Assembly (NCBI GenBank): GCA_030142905.1
Contig: JASJOG010000550.1
Span: 53,574 to 117,573 of the forward strand
DNA from: Heliopora coerulea
Lineage: Eukaryota; Cnidaria; Anthozoa; Scleralcyonacea; Helioporidae
DNA length: 64,000 nt
Direction: 5' to 3'
Below are positions 53,701-64,000 of the stretch, one piece after another. Below the pieces are notes generated by a model. It was not told the origin of the DNA and ran no database searches. It saw only the letters and a list, made by a program, of their open reading frames with translations. How positions within the stretch are numbered: position 1 is the first letter of the stretch; each line of letters begins with the position of its first letter. Made by a program: the position numbers and the translations under genes.

Positions 53701-56700
53701 AATATTTAATACTGAAGTTACGCGATATTTAATTAAACGTCAATATTAAATATTCTTCCAATATCAAGCCTTCATTATGATTTTGCTTAAAACTATTTGC
53801 TGGGCAATTATGCTCATTACACGAGTTCGCTTTTTTCCTTGTTCCCCCATTGCAATGATATTTGATCAAAAGAACCAAGACCCTAATGTAAAACTTCGAT
53901 TTTCACCTAAATACTTTTTCTTTGATAAGCCATGTTACATCCACCGTCTCCCTCTCATCATCCGCCCCCCCCCAAAGAAGACACTCAAATTAAACACTCT
54001 CTGTCGGTTATGGACACAATTATTTCCAGGTTTTTTCTTGCCCTCCCCCAAGAGAAAGAGGTATTTAGTCGCGACTTGATCTGTGATTTAGTGGAAACAG
54101 CTGAAAATAAAATTCCTTACATCGAAATATCATCACACATTGGAGTTATGCAATGAAAGGCCGATGATTGACAGTTTTGATGATTGGATTAAACGCGTTT
54201 TACACGAAACACGAGAGAAATGGTCGGCTTATAGAGAAGACCGTGAAGAAGTTACAGTGGCCTTTAACAGTAAAAGTTTGTGGTGTACAGTCAGAAGGTC
54301 TCCGGAATTTATACATTACTGAACCAATATAATATTGATTTAAAAAGAACATACCTTTCCAAACCAAAGTTTTGTTTTCGTATCTTGGTCAGTTTGTTTC
54401 TCTGGATCTACTAACAGAGGATTACCCTCGATTTCATTACTCTCGTTCTCCTCAAAATCTCCGGACATTTGATCGTCTTCGGAGTCGTCGTGCTCATTGT
54501 CCTGAACTTCCACCTCATCATCAGCGTCATCATCTTCGCTTTCTTCGATAACTTCACCTCTGTCAACTTTCTCTAAATTCTATTGCAAAATTTTAACAGC
54601 ACAATCAGGTTAACGTTTGCGAACAAAATGCTTAAGCGAGCCAGTATTTGATATTGCTTTTCATGCAAGTTGATAGAGTATAGAATTATAATTTAACATA
54701 AAAATCGAAATCATTATTGTTGTTATCGAGCGGTGACAGCCAAGAACCTCTCACCTTCTTGGTCTTTATGTTATCAAGTGAAAAAAGTTCAAGGTCCACT
54801 CCTTCAACTTGAGCACCACCATCAACTTGAAGTTTCTGTCTAGCTTTTTTCTTCATTGTAAAAAGTTTACGACGCTTTCTACAGGAAACGTAAGAAAAGA
54901 TTTCCGCTTAACTAGCGATCTCAGAGGAACCAAAAACTTTGCAGGATGTTGTGGTGACCATTGGGACGTTGCAAGTCATGACCACTCCACCACGTATACT
55001 TTACACACATGCTAAGAGATGGTTGCTTTCGTGGGCACTTTGATTACTGTGACATACAGTGCACGCTATCTATGTCCAAGTCACATGGTAACAATTATCC
55101 TACTTTTATATTGCAATTATAGGTGTCATAAATTTTCATATATTGTATATATATGTATATATATGTATCTATATTATACATGTATTGGGGCTCAGAAAAC
55201 ACTTTCTCGAGATTACGAATTTGTCAATTGTAACGAGTTGGTGTCGCATACCTTTTAGACCATTTTGTAGACTTGCGATCGCAGAGATCATGTACATGTA
55301 AACAACCAAAGGAATCCTGTTATAAAGGGATTTCCCCCCGCCTAGATTGTCCAATTTCTAGCCACAAAAATAGCCTGCTACATAACTTAACATTTTAAAA
55401 AGTCCTTGGCGATAACTCCGAACCTACAACCTTACGAAAATCCTGAGCCACCCACGTCATTTTTATGTTCCACCACCAATGACTTTGATCTGCTAACCAC
55501 TTCTCTTAACACTGTTTACCCACGCCATACCTCTTTAGTTCGCTGATTTCTTCCTCTTTTAAGTCTTTTATCATTTCTTCAACCGTTTTCTGGAAAGAGA
55601 ACGAGAACAAGACCGATAAAAATTTAAATAAATAAATTAAAAAAAAAGAAACGAAGACGTTTTGAGAATAAATGATGGCGAAGATAACCACCTTAACATA
55701 ATTACACAGAAGTGACCAAAAGTCCAACTTCATTACCTCGTCAGCGTCGCCATCTTCGTCTTCAACGTCATGGTTTTCTTGTCCCTTCCTTAAATAAAAC
55801 AAATTTTCCTTTGGTTAACATTTTACGATGATTTTAAAGCCTCCATGTCATTTATTTAAATCACTAGTTGAGCATGGCATGAACTGATTTTTCAGATTCA
55901 GAAACTCATCTCCAAAAAAGAGAGATTAAAAACTGACAAATACAAACTAGACTGACTTTTCCAGCTTTTATTCATCCACTGAAAGCTTATGCTTGGATAT
56001 CAGTTTCCACATGTATTTGAAAGTTCTTAATTTCACTTTCGACTTTTGTCTCCATAGTAATTAGTGATCCGCATCAAAACCTATTGTTTTCACTCGGCGT
56101 TATATCTAATAATGGAGAGAGCAATAATATGCAAGTCGAGTTTGTAAAATTTTGCTGGCTGTATTGCCTGACATAAAGCAGAGAAAATATGTGTTTCGAT
56201 GAAGATCAGTAATTATAATAGATAACTACTTTGGCACACAGCATTATATCCAATAATGCTGCGTACATCAGTAATTATCTATTAATTAACAAGCTGTTCA
56301 AATAGCTCATTATCATTATCGTCATCAGACACGCACTTCTTCGTCTTTTCTGTGCAGTTGCTTTGTGGAAAACAAATAAATAAATTAATTAATAGGATAG
56401 CGTAAAGTCTATCTCGAGAAAGCTCACGATAACTTGATTTTCGGTTTGAGTTGTTTGGTTGCATTTAGCACCACAAGAAAAGTTAAGCACAAACAGTCTC
56501 TGGTTTTTCTGTTGCCTTGTAGATTCCAAACATTTTTCGTTCCATCGTATCATGACGAGTTGTTCCGGCATGATTGAAAACAATCCCCCCCGTTACGTTC
56601 ACAGTCTGTGGTCAACCCGAGTTAGATTGATCATGCAATATAGTTCACCATACCTGGTCGCTTCCTCGTTAATTTCCATATCCTGTAGTTTCTTCTGCCA

Positions 56701-59700
56701 GTTCAATAGCATTCTAAGTGGAAAAGGAAACCAAGAAAGCCGAGAAACGCGGTTGTAAGTGCTGCCTTTGAGACTTTGCATGATAAAAATCAGTTCACAT
56801 CCTTCATTACTTTCTGCTCTTCGGTTCCGTTTTTTTCAGCTTCGTTGTACTTGTTATCAAATTTTTGAACCGCTACAACGATTTATCATCCAGCCAAGCT
56901 TTCACGCCTCTAATTATATCGAAAGTGAATTTCAAGTTGACTTTCACTAACCTCACTTCTGCTTTACCCAGAACTTTGATGTCCTTGCAACATTCTTGAA
57001 TTTCAGATGTTGTAAGATCGAGTTGCAGATACTTTTCATCATCAAAAGTTATCTATTAGAACCAAAAAATTCAAAAATATATTGACCTTTTTTTTGTTTT
57101 CATAATCTTTTCATGATAAGTTAATCCGATTGTTATTATTTCATGATAATCTAATTCTATAAAAAGATTTCTGTTTATGTATTTCTGAGGATGATTCTGA
57201 GAGACTGAAGAGAAGAGAATGAAGAAGAATGGAGAGGTGAGAATGAAGAGGAGAGGAGAAGGAGAGGGGTAACTCAGGATAACTGACATTTTCCTGAGTT
57301 ACCCCTCTTGTCTCACTTTCTCCCCTCCCCTATTCCTACCCCTCCTTCCTCCTTCCCTCTCCTCTAATTATATCCCATCCCATCTCTTCCTCTCTCTGCT
57401 CCTTCTCTCTTTTTCCTCCCTCCTCTGCCCAAGCCTTGGTTTTGCCTTTTATTTCCTTCCCTTAACAACAGATGGTGTAATTCCTCATCCTTGTACAGGA
57501 AGATGTAAGTTATAGATGTCAGTCATACTGCACCTTATGCACAGAGCTAAGCAAGTCCAATGGTTTAGTACTTCTGATAAACTCTGTAACAGAAGCTTCT
57601 TTAAACAAGCTGTAATTGCCTTCTTCGTAACCCTGAGCACGTGACTGCTTCTAAAAATATAAAATACATCTGTAGACTCAATTGAAAAAGCATGGAAAAG
57701 GAAAAAACGACTCATTACAAAATAAGAGAAAAAAATACGACATCTTTGCCAGATTATTTAAAATACATTAAAAGGTAAAAATAGGAGATAAAAGTTGAAG
57801 TACAAATGCTTTCAAACTTAATGATTTTTACCTTTTAGTGTATTTTTAGAGAAAAAAGTTAAGTAAAGAAATAAGCTTTGGTATGATAACTGAGTCAAGT
57901 ATAATATGTTATGAGAACTTTGTCACTATCTGCCCCAGTCACAATACTATCATTGTGAAGTTTGATATTTTTTCATGCATTGGTTGCACTAACATTTATC
58001 ATTGATTTGTAATGATGTAATCTTGTTGCAATCTTTACCTTGTTGCTAAGAAGACTCGCTGGTTTCACTGGCTCTTGGTTCACTTCTTCAAAAATACATT
58101 TCCAGTCAAGCAGTTGGGGATCAATTTTGTCTGGTGCTTTGTAGCTCTGAAATAAACAGTGATTTCTTGTTAAGTACTTACGTAATCTTATTGGCTTGTC
58201 AAGCAAAGACCATCAGAGTTCAATCAAAAAGCATTCCACATCTCTTCATTTGTATTTTCAAATGATGGTGATGATGAATGCCATGATGTAATCTGAATGA
58301 GCAAACATGGACATTCTTAAGTTTACAAAAGCAAAAACAATGTTTATGATTCTTTGTAAGGAACAAGCTGGAGAAATTCTTATAACTAGTGAGACTGTTT
58401 AACCAATGCACAATTACATTTCTAACCAATAAATTTTAAAATCTGAAGGTCACCTGGCAAACAACAAATATCTCTGCTGACTCATTACGAGAAGCTTGGG
58501 GTTTTGTGGCATGGACGTTTTTGAACAATTGATGAAAGACCCACATGAGAGGCTGGTAGTCTTTTGAACGAAAAACCTAAGAAAATAAAAATACTTTACA
58601 GTTCACAGTTATGGTGGTTCTTCAAAGTTTAAGCCAGTCTCTGTCTCTTCCCAAACCTTTGTAACAAACCATCCTCCTTGATGTAAAAATTCAGTGGCAA
58701 GTTTTAGAGCAGCCAGTGTCAGATGGGCTAAAAAGAAGTGAGACAAGATGTCAGCATTTAAGCTAGAAGGTTTCAACTTGGTAAGGTCCAGGTCAGGCCA
58801 ACAACTGTTCTACTGACTCTCAAAAGATTTCCATGTAAAAAGGTAAGAATTATAAGACAGAGCACACACTATACATTAAATTGCATTCAGCCTTAGTTTT
58901 AATTTACTAACCCTGTGAAAATGCATCATGGGCCCATGCAGAACCCACATTAGGAGCCCCATCATTTAACACACAATCAGCTTTCCATGTTTTTAATTCT
59001 TTTTTCAAGTCCTATATAAAAGTAAATTAATGATGTTGTTATTACTTATTGTTCACTCTTTTGTTATATCAACCCACCTTTTCTTTTTTCCCTCACTCTA
59101 TTAACTGTAATTTATTTGATTGCTTTTTCATTTCTTATTCCACTCTTGCACTCAAATCTACATATGTAGCTGCAAGTTATTCTGAAAGCCAGCATTAGTA
59201 GGCCAATTGTATGACCCACTTACTAAGGTGGCCATTCAGAATTTTGTCTGTACTCAAACCAAATTATTTTATCAGGGTAAGTGAGTAAGCAATTAAATAA
59301 TAAACACACTTATATATAAATCATCAGCATTACTAAATAATCCTGTCATTACAGTGCTAAATTCATTTATCTAATGAGTTCTATTTTATGGCCAAGCTCA
59401 TAATGATCTTTGAATGATTTTTCAGAAGCAGTTGTCCCACACTTTGATGCAGTAAGTGTCATGATTTTGCATCATCTTTGATACATATTGAGCATAGGAT
59501 ATCAAATTATCCCTGTAAACTTACATACTCTAAGTGTTTATTGATACACCCCGAGAAAATGATAGTATCTCAAAAAATAAGTTCAACTTTAAGAATACAA
59601 GTGAAATACAAGTACATGAGATATAGGTAGTGGTAATCTTTTGTTTATTGGAGTTTCAAAGGAATTTAATTGAAAATGAACCTGTTTGAGGAAGTTGATC

Positions 59701-61129
59701 GTCCAGGTTAGTGTAGTCTTGAGAAAGACTGTTGGTTGAAGTGACTGACGTTTCGACAGCCTTAGCGGCGGTCATCTTCAGAGTCAAAAGGAGAGTAAAG
59801 GTCAGGTTCGCCTGTATTTGTATGTGTATTTTACTCTCCTTTTGACTCTGAAGATGACCGCCGCTAAGGCTGTCGAAACGTCAGTCACTTCAACCAACAG
59901 TCTTTCTCAAGACTACACTAACCTGGACGATCAACTTCCTCAAACATGTCACGATTCTCCCAGGTTCAAACCATTTACTTTATGAAAATGAACCCTTAGA
60001 GAATCTCTCAGTGAATGAACTCCGGTGCCTACCTGTCTACATTTCTGAGTTGTAATATCCCCTTGAAAAGTAATTACATTTGCAATAGGTTTAATTGGTA
60101 CCAAGTCCACTCCTAGTAATTGACAAAAAAGAAAACAATTTCCACATAAATTCTTGCCAAAATAAGGAAACCAGCAGAAGTTTAAAACCTAATGATTATG
60201 ACTCAAAGTTCTCAAACTCATTAATAATTCACAAAGAAAAAACAAAATAAATACATAATTAATCAGTATTTAGTAATCAGAGGAAGATTACAGCTGAATT
60301 TTTTAACTTTTGGCTGGATTTTTGCCTAAAACACTGGTTCATTTGAGAAGTAATTTCAAACACTTGTTTAGTGTTCTTCCTCCAATTTCTAGATACCTCG
60401 AAACTCACTAAAAAAACTCAGCTTTGCCTTGTTTTTCAACTCATTTCTCAGTCTCTAGAAATCGGAGGAAGAACACTAACTCGTACTTGAAATATTACAT
60501 AAAAGACAGAAACTCCTCAGTAAGGAAACTGTTTGTCTTACTAACAAGAACTGATCAATAGAAAAGATATCCACAGAATTATACTTACCTATGATAATAC
60601 TTGATACAGGCATAAATTTTGATGCAACTTGTAGCCTAGTTTGCAAAATAAACATACAAACATTAAGGCAGAGGAACTCATTTCTATCATGTTTCATTAG
60701 ATTTCCATTATCTTGCTTATCCTTACCATCCTCCTGGAGCAGCACAGAGATCAATACAAACTTGAGAAGACTGAAGGAACTCAAACTTCCTATTCAGCTG
60801 GATCAGTTTGAAAGCAGAGCGAGCACGATAACCTGACAAAGATGAAAAAATTTGGCAACTAAGTGACTTTTTAACAATAATTTTTCCCAAGAAATACTGA
60901 AGCATTCTGAGATATGAAATATTATATCTCTGTATAAGTGGTTTATAATATATAATTATATTATGTTACATAATTATATGATATAGGTGGTGCAAGACAT
61001 GAGAGATCATCATTTTTTGGGTTGTTCTGGTACATATAAGCACAAGTTATTACCTAAGTACACTATTACCTATACCTTGGAAACCTCAATACAAAACAAA
61101 TTCACTAGTGTATATATAGTGTATATGGA

Positions 61130-61168
<39 letters not shown>

Positions 61169-61384
61169 GCAAATTGCAAAAATTATGGTACAAAACATAT
61201 CAGACCATTGTATCTCCATTTTATTCTTACTTCAATGGTCAGTGAAGATATGCTATTTGTTTTTTGGTACATTCTTTGGCCAGTCTAATGTATTAAGGTT
61301 GATTAATGTATTTATAGTTGCAGATTTACCTATACATTCCTTTTTTATGATATGTTTAGGTTTGCCAAAATTTATGCAATTTGC

Positions 61385-61415
<31 letters not shown>

Positions 61416-62484
61416 AATGTGAGAGCTTGCAACATGTATGTATACATTGCATCAATAACATTATTAACATACTGTGGCTGCTACTTAGGTCACACATGTC
61501 AAACTTGTACCTTATCTCACCATCTGAGTCTTGGTACCTTAATGGTTAGAGTATCTCACTGGTCATCAGAAGGTTGTGGGTTTGATCCCACCTGGGGCTC
61601 AGAAATCGTCTTTCTGAAGTTGGGGTTTGTTACAGAATTGTTAGTAAAATAAAGTTGTAACAAGTGACTGTAATCATGGATGAACTATGTTGATAAATTT
61701 TCCTTTATTGTTTTCACAGCACTGCCTAGTATTAATGAAGCAATAATGGGCTGTTCATGGTAGATGAATGACCTCCAAGCTTGATACTCAGAAATGACTT
61801 CTGAGCCCCAGACGGGGATTGAACCCGCAACCTTCTGATGACCGGTTAGATGCTCCAACCATTGAGCTACTGAGACTCAGATGGTGAGCTAAGGTGCAAA
61901 TTCGATATATATGTGCGACCTAAGCGGAAGCCACTATATGTTAATAATGATCAAAGCAGCCTGATGCCAGAGAAACACAAGAGCTTGGATATATTATGGT
62001 AGATAAATGACCTCCAAGCTCGATACTCATATCAAGCTTGGAGGTCATTCATCTACCATAATATATCCAAGCTCTCATGTTTCCCTGGCAATGGGCTGTT
62101 CATGTTTGTTGGAACAGGAATAAAATAACATTGAAAAAACAAGTATATTCACCGTGGTTAATTTGATTGTTCAACCCTGTAACAAGTTTTCACAGCACTA
62201 ATAGATAAGCAATGTGGGACCACATCATTATTTTTTGCTGTATAATTTCATTGATAACACTGCTTACAGGATGCACCAAATATTGTTCATAGATTGTATC
62301 ACAACAATGCCCTTTTACGTATTTTTCAAAATGACAGTGCTTCTTAATATTTCAGCTTCATCTGTCACTGGCCAAAGATTAATAGATATTTTAAGACTTG
62401 TCATGCTTTATTTCTACCTGTCTCTTTTGCAAGATGATAAAATTTATCTCTTCGTTGCTTTCCAAGTTTACTTTTCTTCCCCAT
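50755..62484 (-). CDS. FTSJ3: FTSJ3/SPB1-type pre-rRNA 2'-O-methyltransferase
   Basis: The complete 801-aa gene has 23 exons: 62418-62484, 60727-60832, 60589-60635, 60033-60112, 58912-59011, 58657-58727, 58454-58576, 58039-58146, 57534-57650, 56952-57052, 56654-56713, 56291-56360, 55737-55808, 55531-55589, 54755-54878, 54355-54579, 53565-53664, 53210-53413, 52978-53077, 52570-52747, 51853-51947, 51406-51479, 50755-50879. All phases agree. The N-terminus [20 protein letters not shown] leads into the FtsJ domain with CAAPGGW (SAM site) and the K31-D117-K157-E192 tetrad, spaced as in E. coli FtsJ. An acidic middle follows, then the Spb1 C-terminal domain ([26 protein letters not shown]) and a Lys/Arg-rich tail. 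The family methylates ribose in pre-rRNA in the nucleolus and is needed for large-subunit assembly. Exons 12-13 are the least certain. Confidence 0.95.
57196..57440. repeat. Purine/pyrimidine tract with hairpin in an FTSJ3 intron
   Basis: A GA-rich stretch (57200-57270) is followed by the inverted repeat GGGGTAACTCAGGA / TCCTGAGTTACCCC (57266-57279, 57292-57305) and a long CT-rich stretch to about 57440. The arrangement is roughly mirror-complementary and could form a long hairpin. Confidence 0.75.
59684..59945. repeat. Perfect 116-bp inverted repeat (foldback element) in an FTSJ3 intron
   Basis: Arms 59684-59799 and 59830-59945 are exact reverse complements as read here, separated by a 30-base loop. 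Each arm contains TGACCGCCGCTAAGGCTGTC followed by GAAACGTC, a sequence type often seen at retroelement ends in animal genomes. No coding sequence. It is probably a transposon-derived foldback unit between FTSJ3 exons 4 and 5. Confidence 0.85.
60350..60500. repeat. Short hairpin-forming repeat in an FTSJ3 intron
   Basis: TTAGTGTTCTTCCTCCAATT at 60368-60387 is mirrored by CGGAGGAAGAACACTAA near 60462-60479, with weaker pairing outward to TACTTGAAAT. This gives an imperfect inverted repeat of about 45-bp arms, probably a small MITE. Confidence 0.6.
61128..61161. repeat. (TA)n microsatellite
   Basis: A dinucleotide TA run inside FTSJ3 intron 1. A second run is at 61387-61411. Confidence 0.9.
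61410..62085. repeat. tRNA-derived SINE pair in FTSJ3 intron 1
   Basis: A plus-strand tRNA-like head at 61531-61600 has A-box AATGGTTAGAGT and B-box GGGTTTGATCCC. A minus-strand relative is at 61802-61875. Both extend into shared flanks that resemble GCTACTTAGGTCACACATGT. A palindrome at about 61980-62078 (AGAGCTTGGATATATTATGG against its complement) marks the outer end. No terminator or intact cloverleaf is seen, so these are SINEs rather than tRNA genes. Confidence 0.65.
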
Positions 62485-63595
62485 TTGTTTACTTATTGAC
62501 TGTAATAGCTCAAGTTGAGTAAGTCACTATTTGGATGAAGATTGGACAAAAGTTCAGTTTTCAAGGCTAAAATTCAGAAAGGAATGTCATTACAAAATAT
62601 ACATATACAAACATGGTCAGAATATAAATATGAAAAGGGAATATCATTGATTATCACAGTAGCATACGTAGCCCAGCAATTGCCTTGGAGTAATATATGC
62701 AGGAAAAAAATAAAATGCAAAGGAAGTGAAGGTATAATTCTATCATAAAACTAATGGTAGATGAACGATCTTCAAGCTCAATACTCAGAAAATGATTTCT
62801 GAGCCCCAGACAGGGATTGAACCTGCAACCTTCTGATGACCAGTAAGACACTCTAACCATCGAGCTACTGACACTCAGATGGTGAGCTAGGGTGCAAGTT
62901 TGATGTATTGGTAGCTCAATGGTTAGAGCTTCTTACCAGTCATCAGAAGGTTGTGGGTTCGATCCCCATCTGGGGCTCAGAAATCATTTTCTGAGTATCG
63001 AGCTTGAAGATCGTTCATCTACCTTAATATATCCAAGCTCTCATGTTTCTCAAACATTAAACTGTAGAAAACTAATGTTATTAAGACAGCTTACCAAGAG
63101 ACACTTTGGATACGGGTTTTTTTCTTTTTTCAACTCATCCCAGAAGCCATAAGATTTCGAAACAACTCATGTGTTGAATGTGACTTTAATAATAACCAAA
63201 ATACACAGTGACAAACATCACAATGTCTTCATTTTTAGCACACGTGTTTGGTCTCAAAATTATACATTTATATATTTTGTAGTGCTACTGCTGACCGCAA
63301 CTATTTTTTTCTGTTTTCTTTTCTTATCTTTTTTATTATGGTTTATTCAAAGTTTAACTTTAATCTTTTTAAAGATACGCTTCTAAACTATTTAATGGGA
63401 CAATGTTGCGATTTGGCAAATTATAAATTTTACTCTGCCGAACGCCAACACCATTTTACTCCTGGAAACCACTGATCTCAATCCCAGTTAGCTGATTAGG
63501 ACTGGAAACAAGTATATGATTACGTCATCTGCCTTTCCTATGATTTCTCCGTAAGGGAAGGTTTAATACAATTTATTTAGTTCGATTAACAAAAG
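62485..63595. promoter_or_regulatory. Divergent intergenic region between FTSJ3 and EIF3C
   Basis: About 1.1 kb separates the FTSJ3 start codon (minus) from the EIF3C start codon (plus). It must hold the 5' ends of both genes. Much of the FTSJ3 side is occupied by a SINE inverted pair. Near 63540 the sequence CTTTCCTATGATTTCTCCG lies about 60 bases before the EIF3C ATG, possibly leader sequence. No TATA box is evident. Confidence 0.5.
62752..63025. repeat. Head-to-head SINE inverted pair
   Basis: A minus-strand tRNA-like SINE (about 62755-62890) faces a plus-strand copy (about 62905-63023). Both have the B box GGTTCGATCCCC or its relative, GGGGCTCAGAAATCATTTTC and the tail AAGATCGTTCATCTACC. 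The arms of about 120 bases can pair with each other. They lie between the FTSJ3 and EIF3C starts. Confidence 0.7.
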
Positions 63596-64000
63596 ATGTC
63601 TCGGTTTTTCGCAGCTGGTTCGTCGGAAAGTGATAGTGAATCGAACGACGATGTCCCTACAATTAATCAGAAGCCCGCGGCTCCAATTGCTTCGAGGTAA
63701 CTTGTCGAGTTCTGGCACGATACGTTCAATTTCAAAGGACATTTTTTACATGTTTAGTTTGATTTCCTACTCGTTCTGGTTTTCTCTAGAGATTTAGACA
63801 GTTCTGGAAGCGAAGTGGTTAGGTTAGCTGTTCGAGTAGAGAGTAACGAGCTGTTAGACATTATAGTTAGCTGGTTTAAAATCAATCACTTGAGAAATAA
63901 GATAATATGAATAAATTAGAAATTTATACAGGCCATACAGGGAAACGCCAGATGGTTTTATTCCAGGAAATCTTATTGTTTACAATGCCCAAGCCCGCAG
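63596..64000 (+). CDS. EIF3C: Eukaryotic translation initiation factor 3 subunit C, N-terminus (partial)
   Basis: Exon 1 runs from the ATG at 63596 to a donor at 63697 (AG|GTAACT) and encodes MSRFFAAGSSESDSES and an acidic/Pro-rich continuation. This matches the highly conserved MSRFF..GS.SESES start of eIF3c. A likely exon 2 begins at 63790 after TTTTCTCTAG in the right phase (RDLDSSGSEVVR). It may end at 63822 (AG|GTTAGC), where the family has a conserved VVR. The rest of the gene lies beyond the window. eIF3c is a core subunit of the eIF3 complex that binds the 40S ribosome and recruits initiation factors. Only the N-terminus is visible, so the call rests on that signature. Confidence 0.75.

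Noticed and set aside
59684..59945. Definite hammerhead ribozyme
   Set aside because: Core is only partial: an extra base before stem II and no recognisable cleavage-site helix. Kept only as a hypothesis.
62907..62980. Functional tRNA gene
   Set aside because: Repeated in several orientations with shared non-tRNA tails; the cloverleaf is incomplete.

Overview
The window is animal genomic DNA, most likely from an anthozoan cnidarian (stony coral or sea anemone). This is an inference from intron-rich genes with GT-AG junctions, conserved metazoan proteins (ZNRF3/RNF43, FTSJ3, EIF3C), a single-exon RING/TRAF-finger/kelch gene, and a mixed load of BEL/Pao, CR1/L2-like, Ty3/Gypsy, P-element, MITE and tRNA-derived SINE sequences. 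I see no bacterial operons, CRISPR arrays or rRNA.

The layout is dominated by a roughly 27-kb tandem duplication. Copy A occupies 1-18929 and is cut by the left window edge. Copy B runs from before 27419 to 45703. Each copy holds, left to right, a BEL/Pao retrotransposon (minus strand) sitting inside a CR1/L2-like LINE, a single-exon RING/TRAF-finger/kelch gene (plus strand), and a ZNRF3/RNF43-type transmembrane E3 ligase gene (minus strand). The copies are nearly identical by eye in non-coding DNA but differ by clean transposon insertions and small indels. The right breakpoint lies in intron 1 of the E3 gene. Copy B therefore has all ten coding exons (480 aa), while copy A keeps exons 2-10 and lacks the signal-peptide exon.

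Between the copies (18930-23450) is a mobile-element graveyard: a tRNA-like SINE head, a broken THAP9/P-element transposase, the 3' end of a Ty3/Gypsy element, and a mariner-type MITE with TA target duplications. The LINE reverse-transcriptase fragment follows, and the full BEL element of copy B (24493-30161) interrupts that LINE.

From 48.3 to 64 kb the DNA is single-copy. A 23-exon FTSJ3/SPB1 rRNA 2'-O-methyltransferase gene (50755-62484, minus, 801 aa) can be followed from start to stop with matching exon phases. It is divergent from the first exon(s) of EIF3C (from 63596, plus). Both serve ribosome production or translation. Introns and the intergenic region hold SINE pairs, perfect inverted repeats and microsatellites.

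The most interesting signal is the comparison of the two kelch genes. Their RING halves and flanks are almost unchanged, while replacements, often several bases in one codon, fall at equivalent positions of successive kelch blades. This suggests diversifying selection or paralogue exchange on the substrate-binding face.
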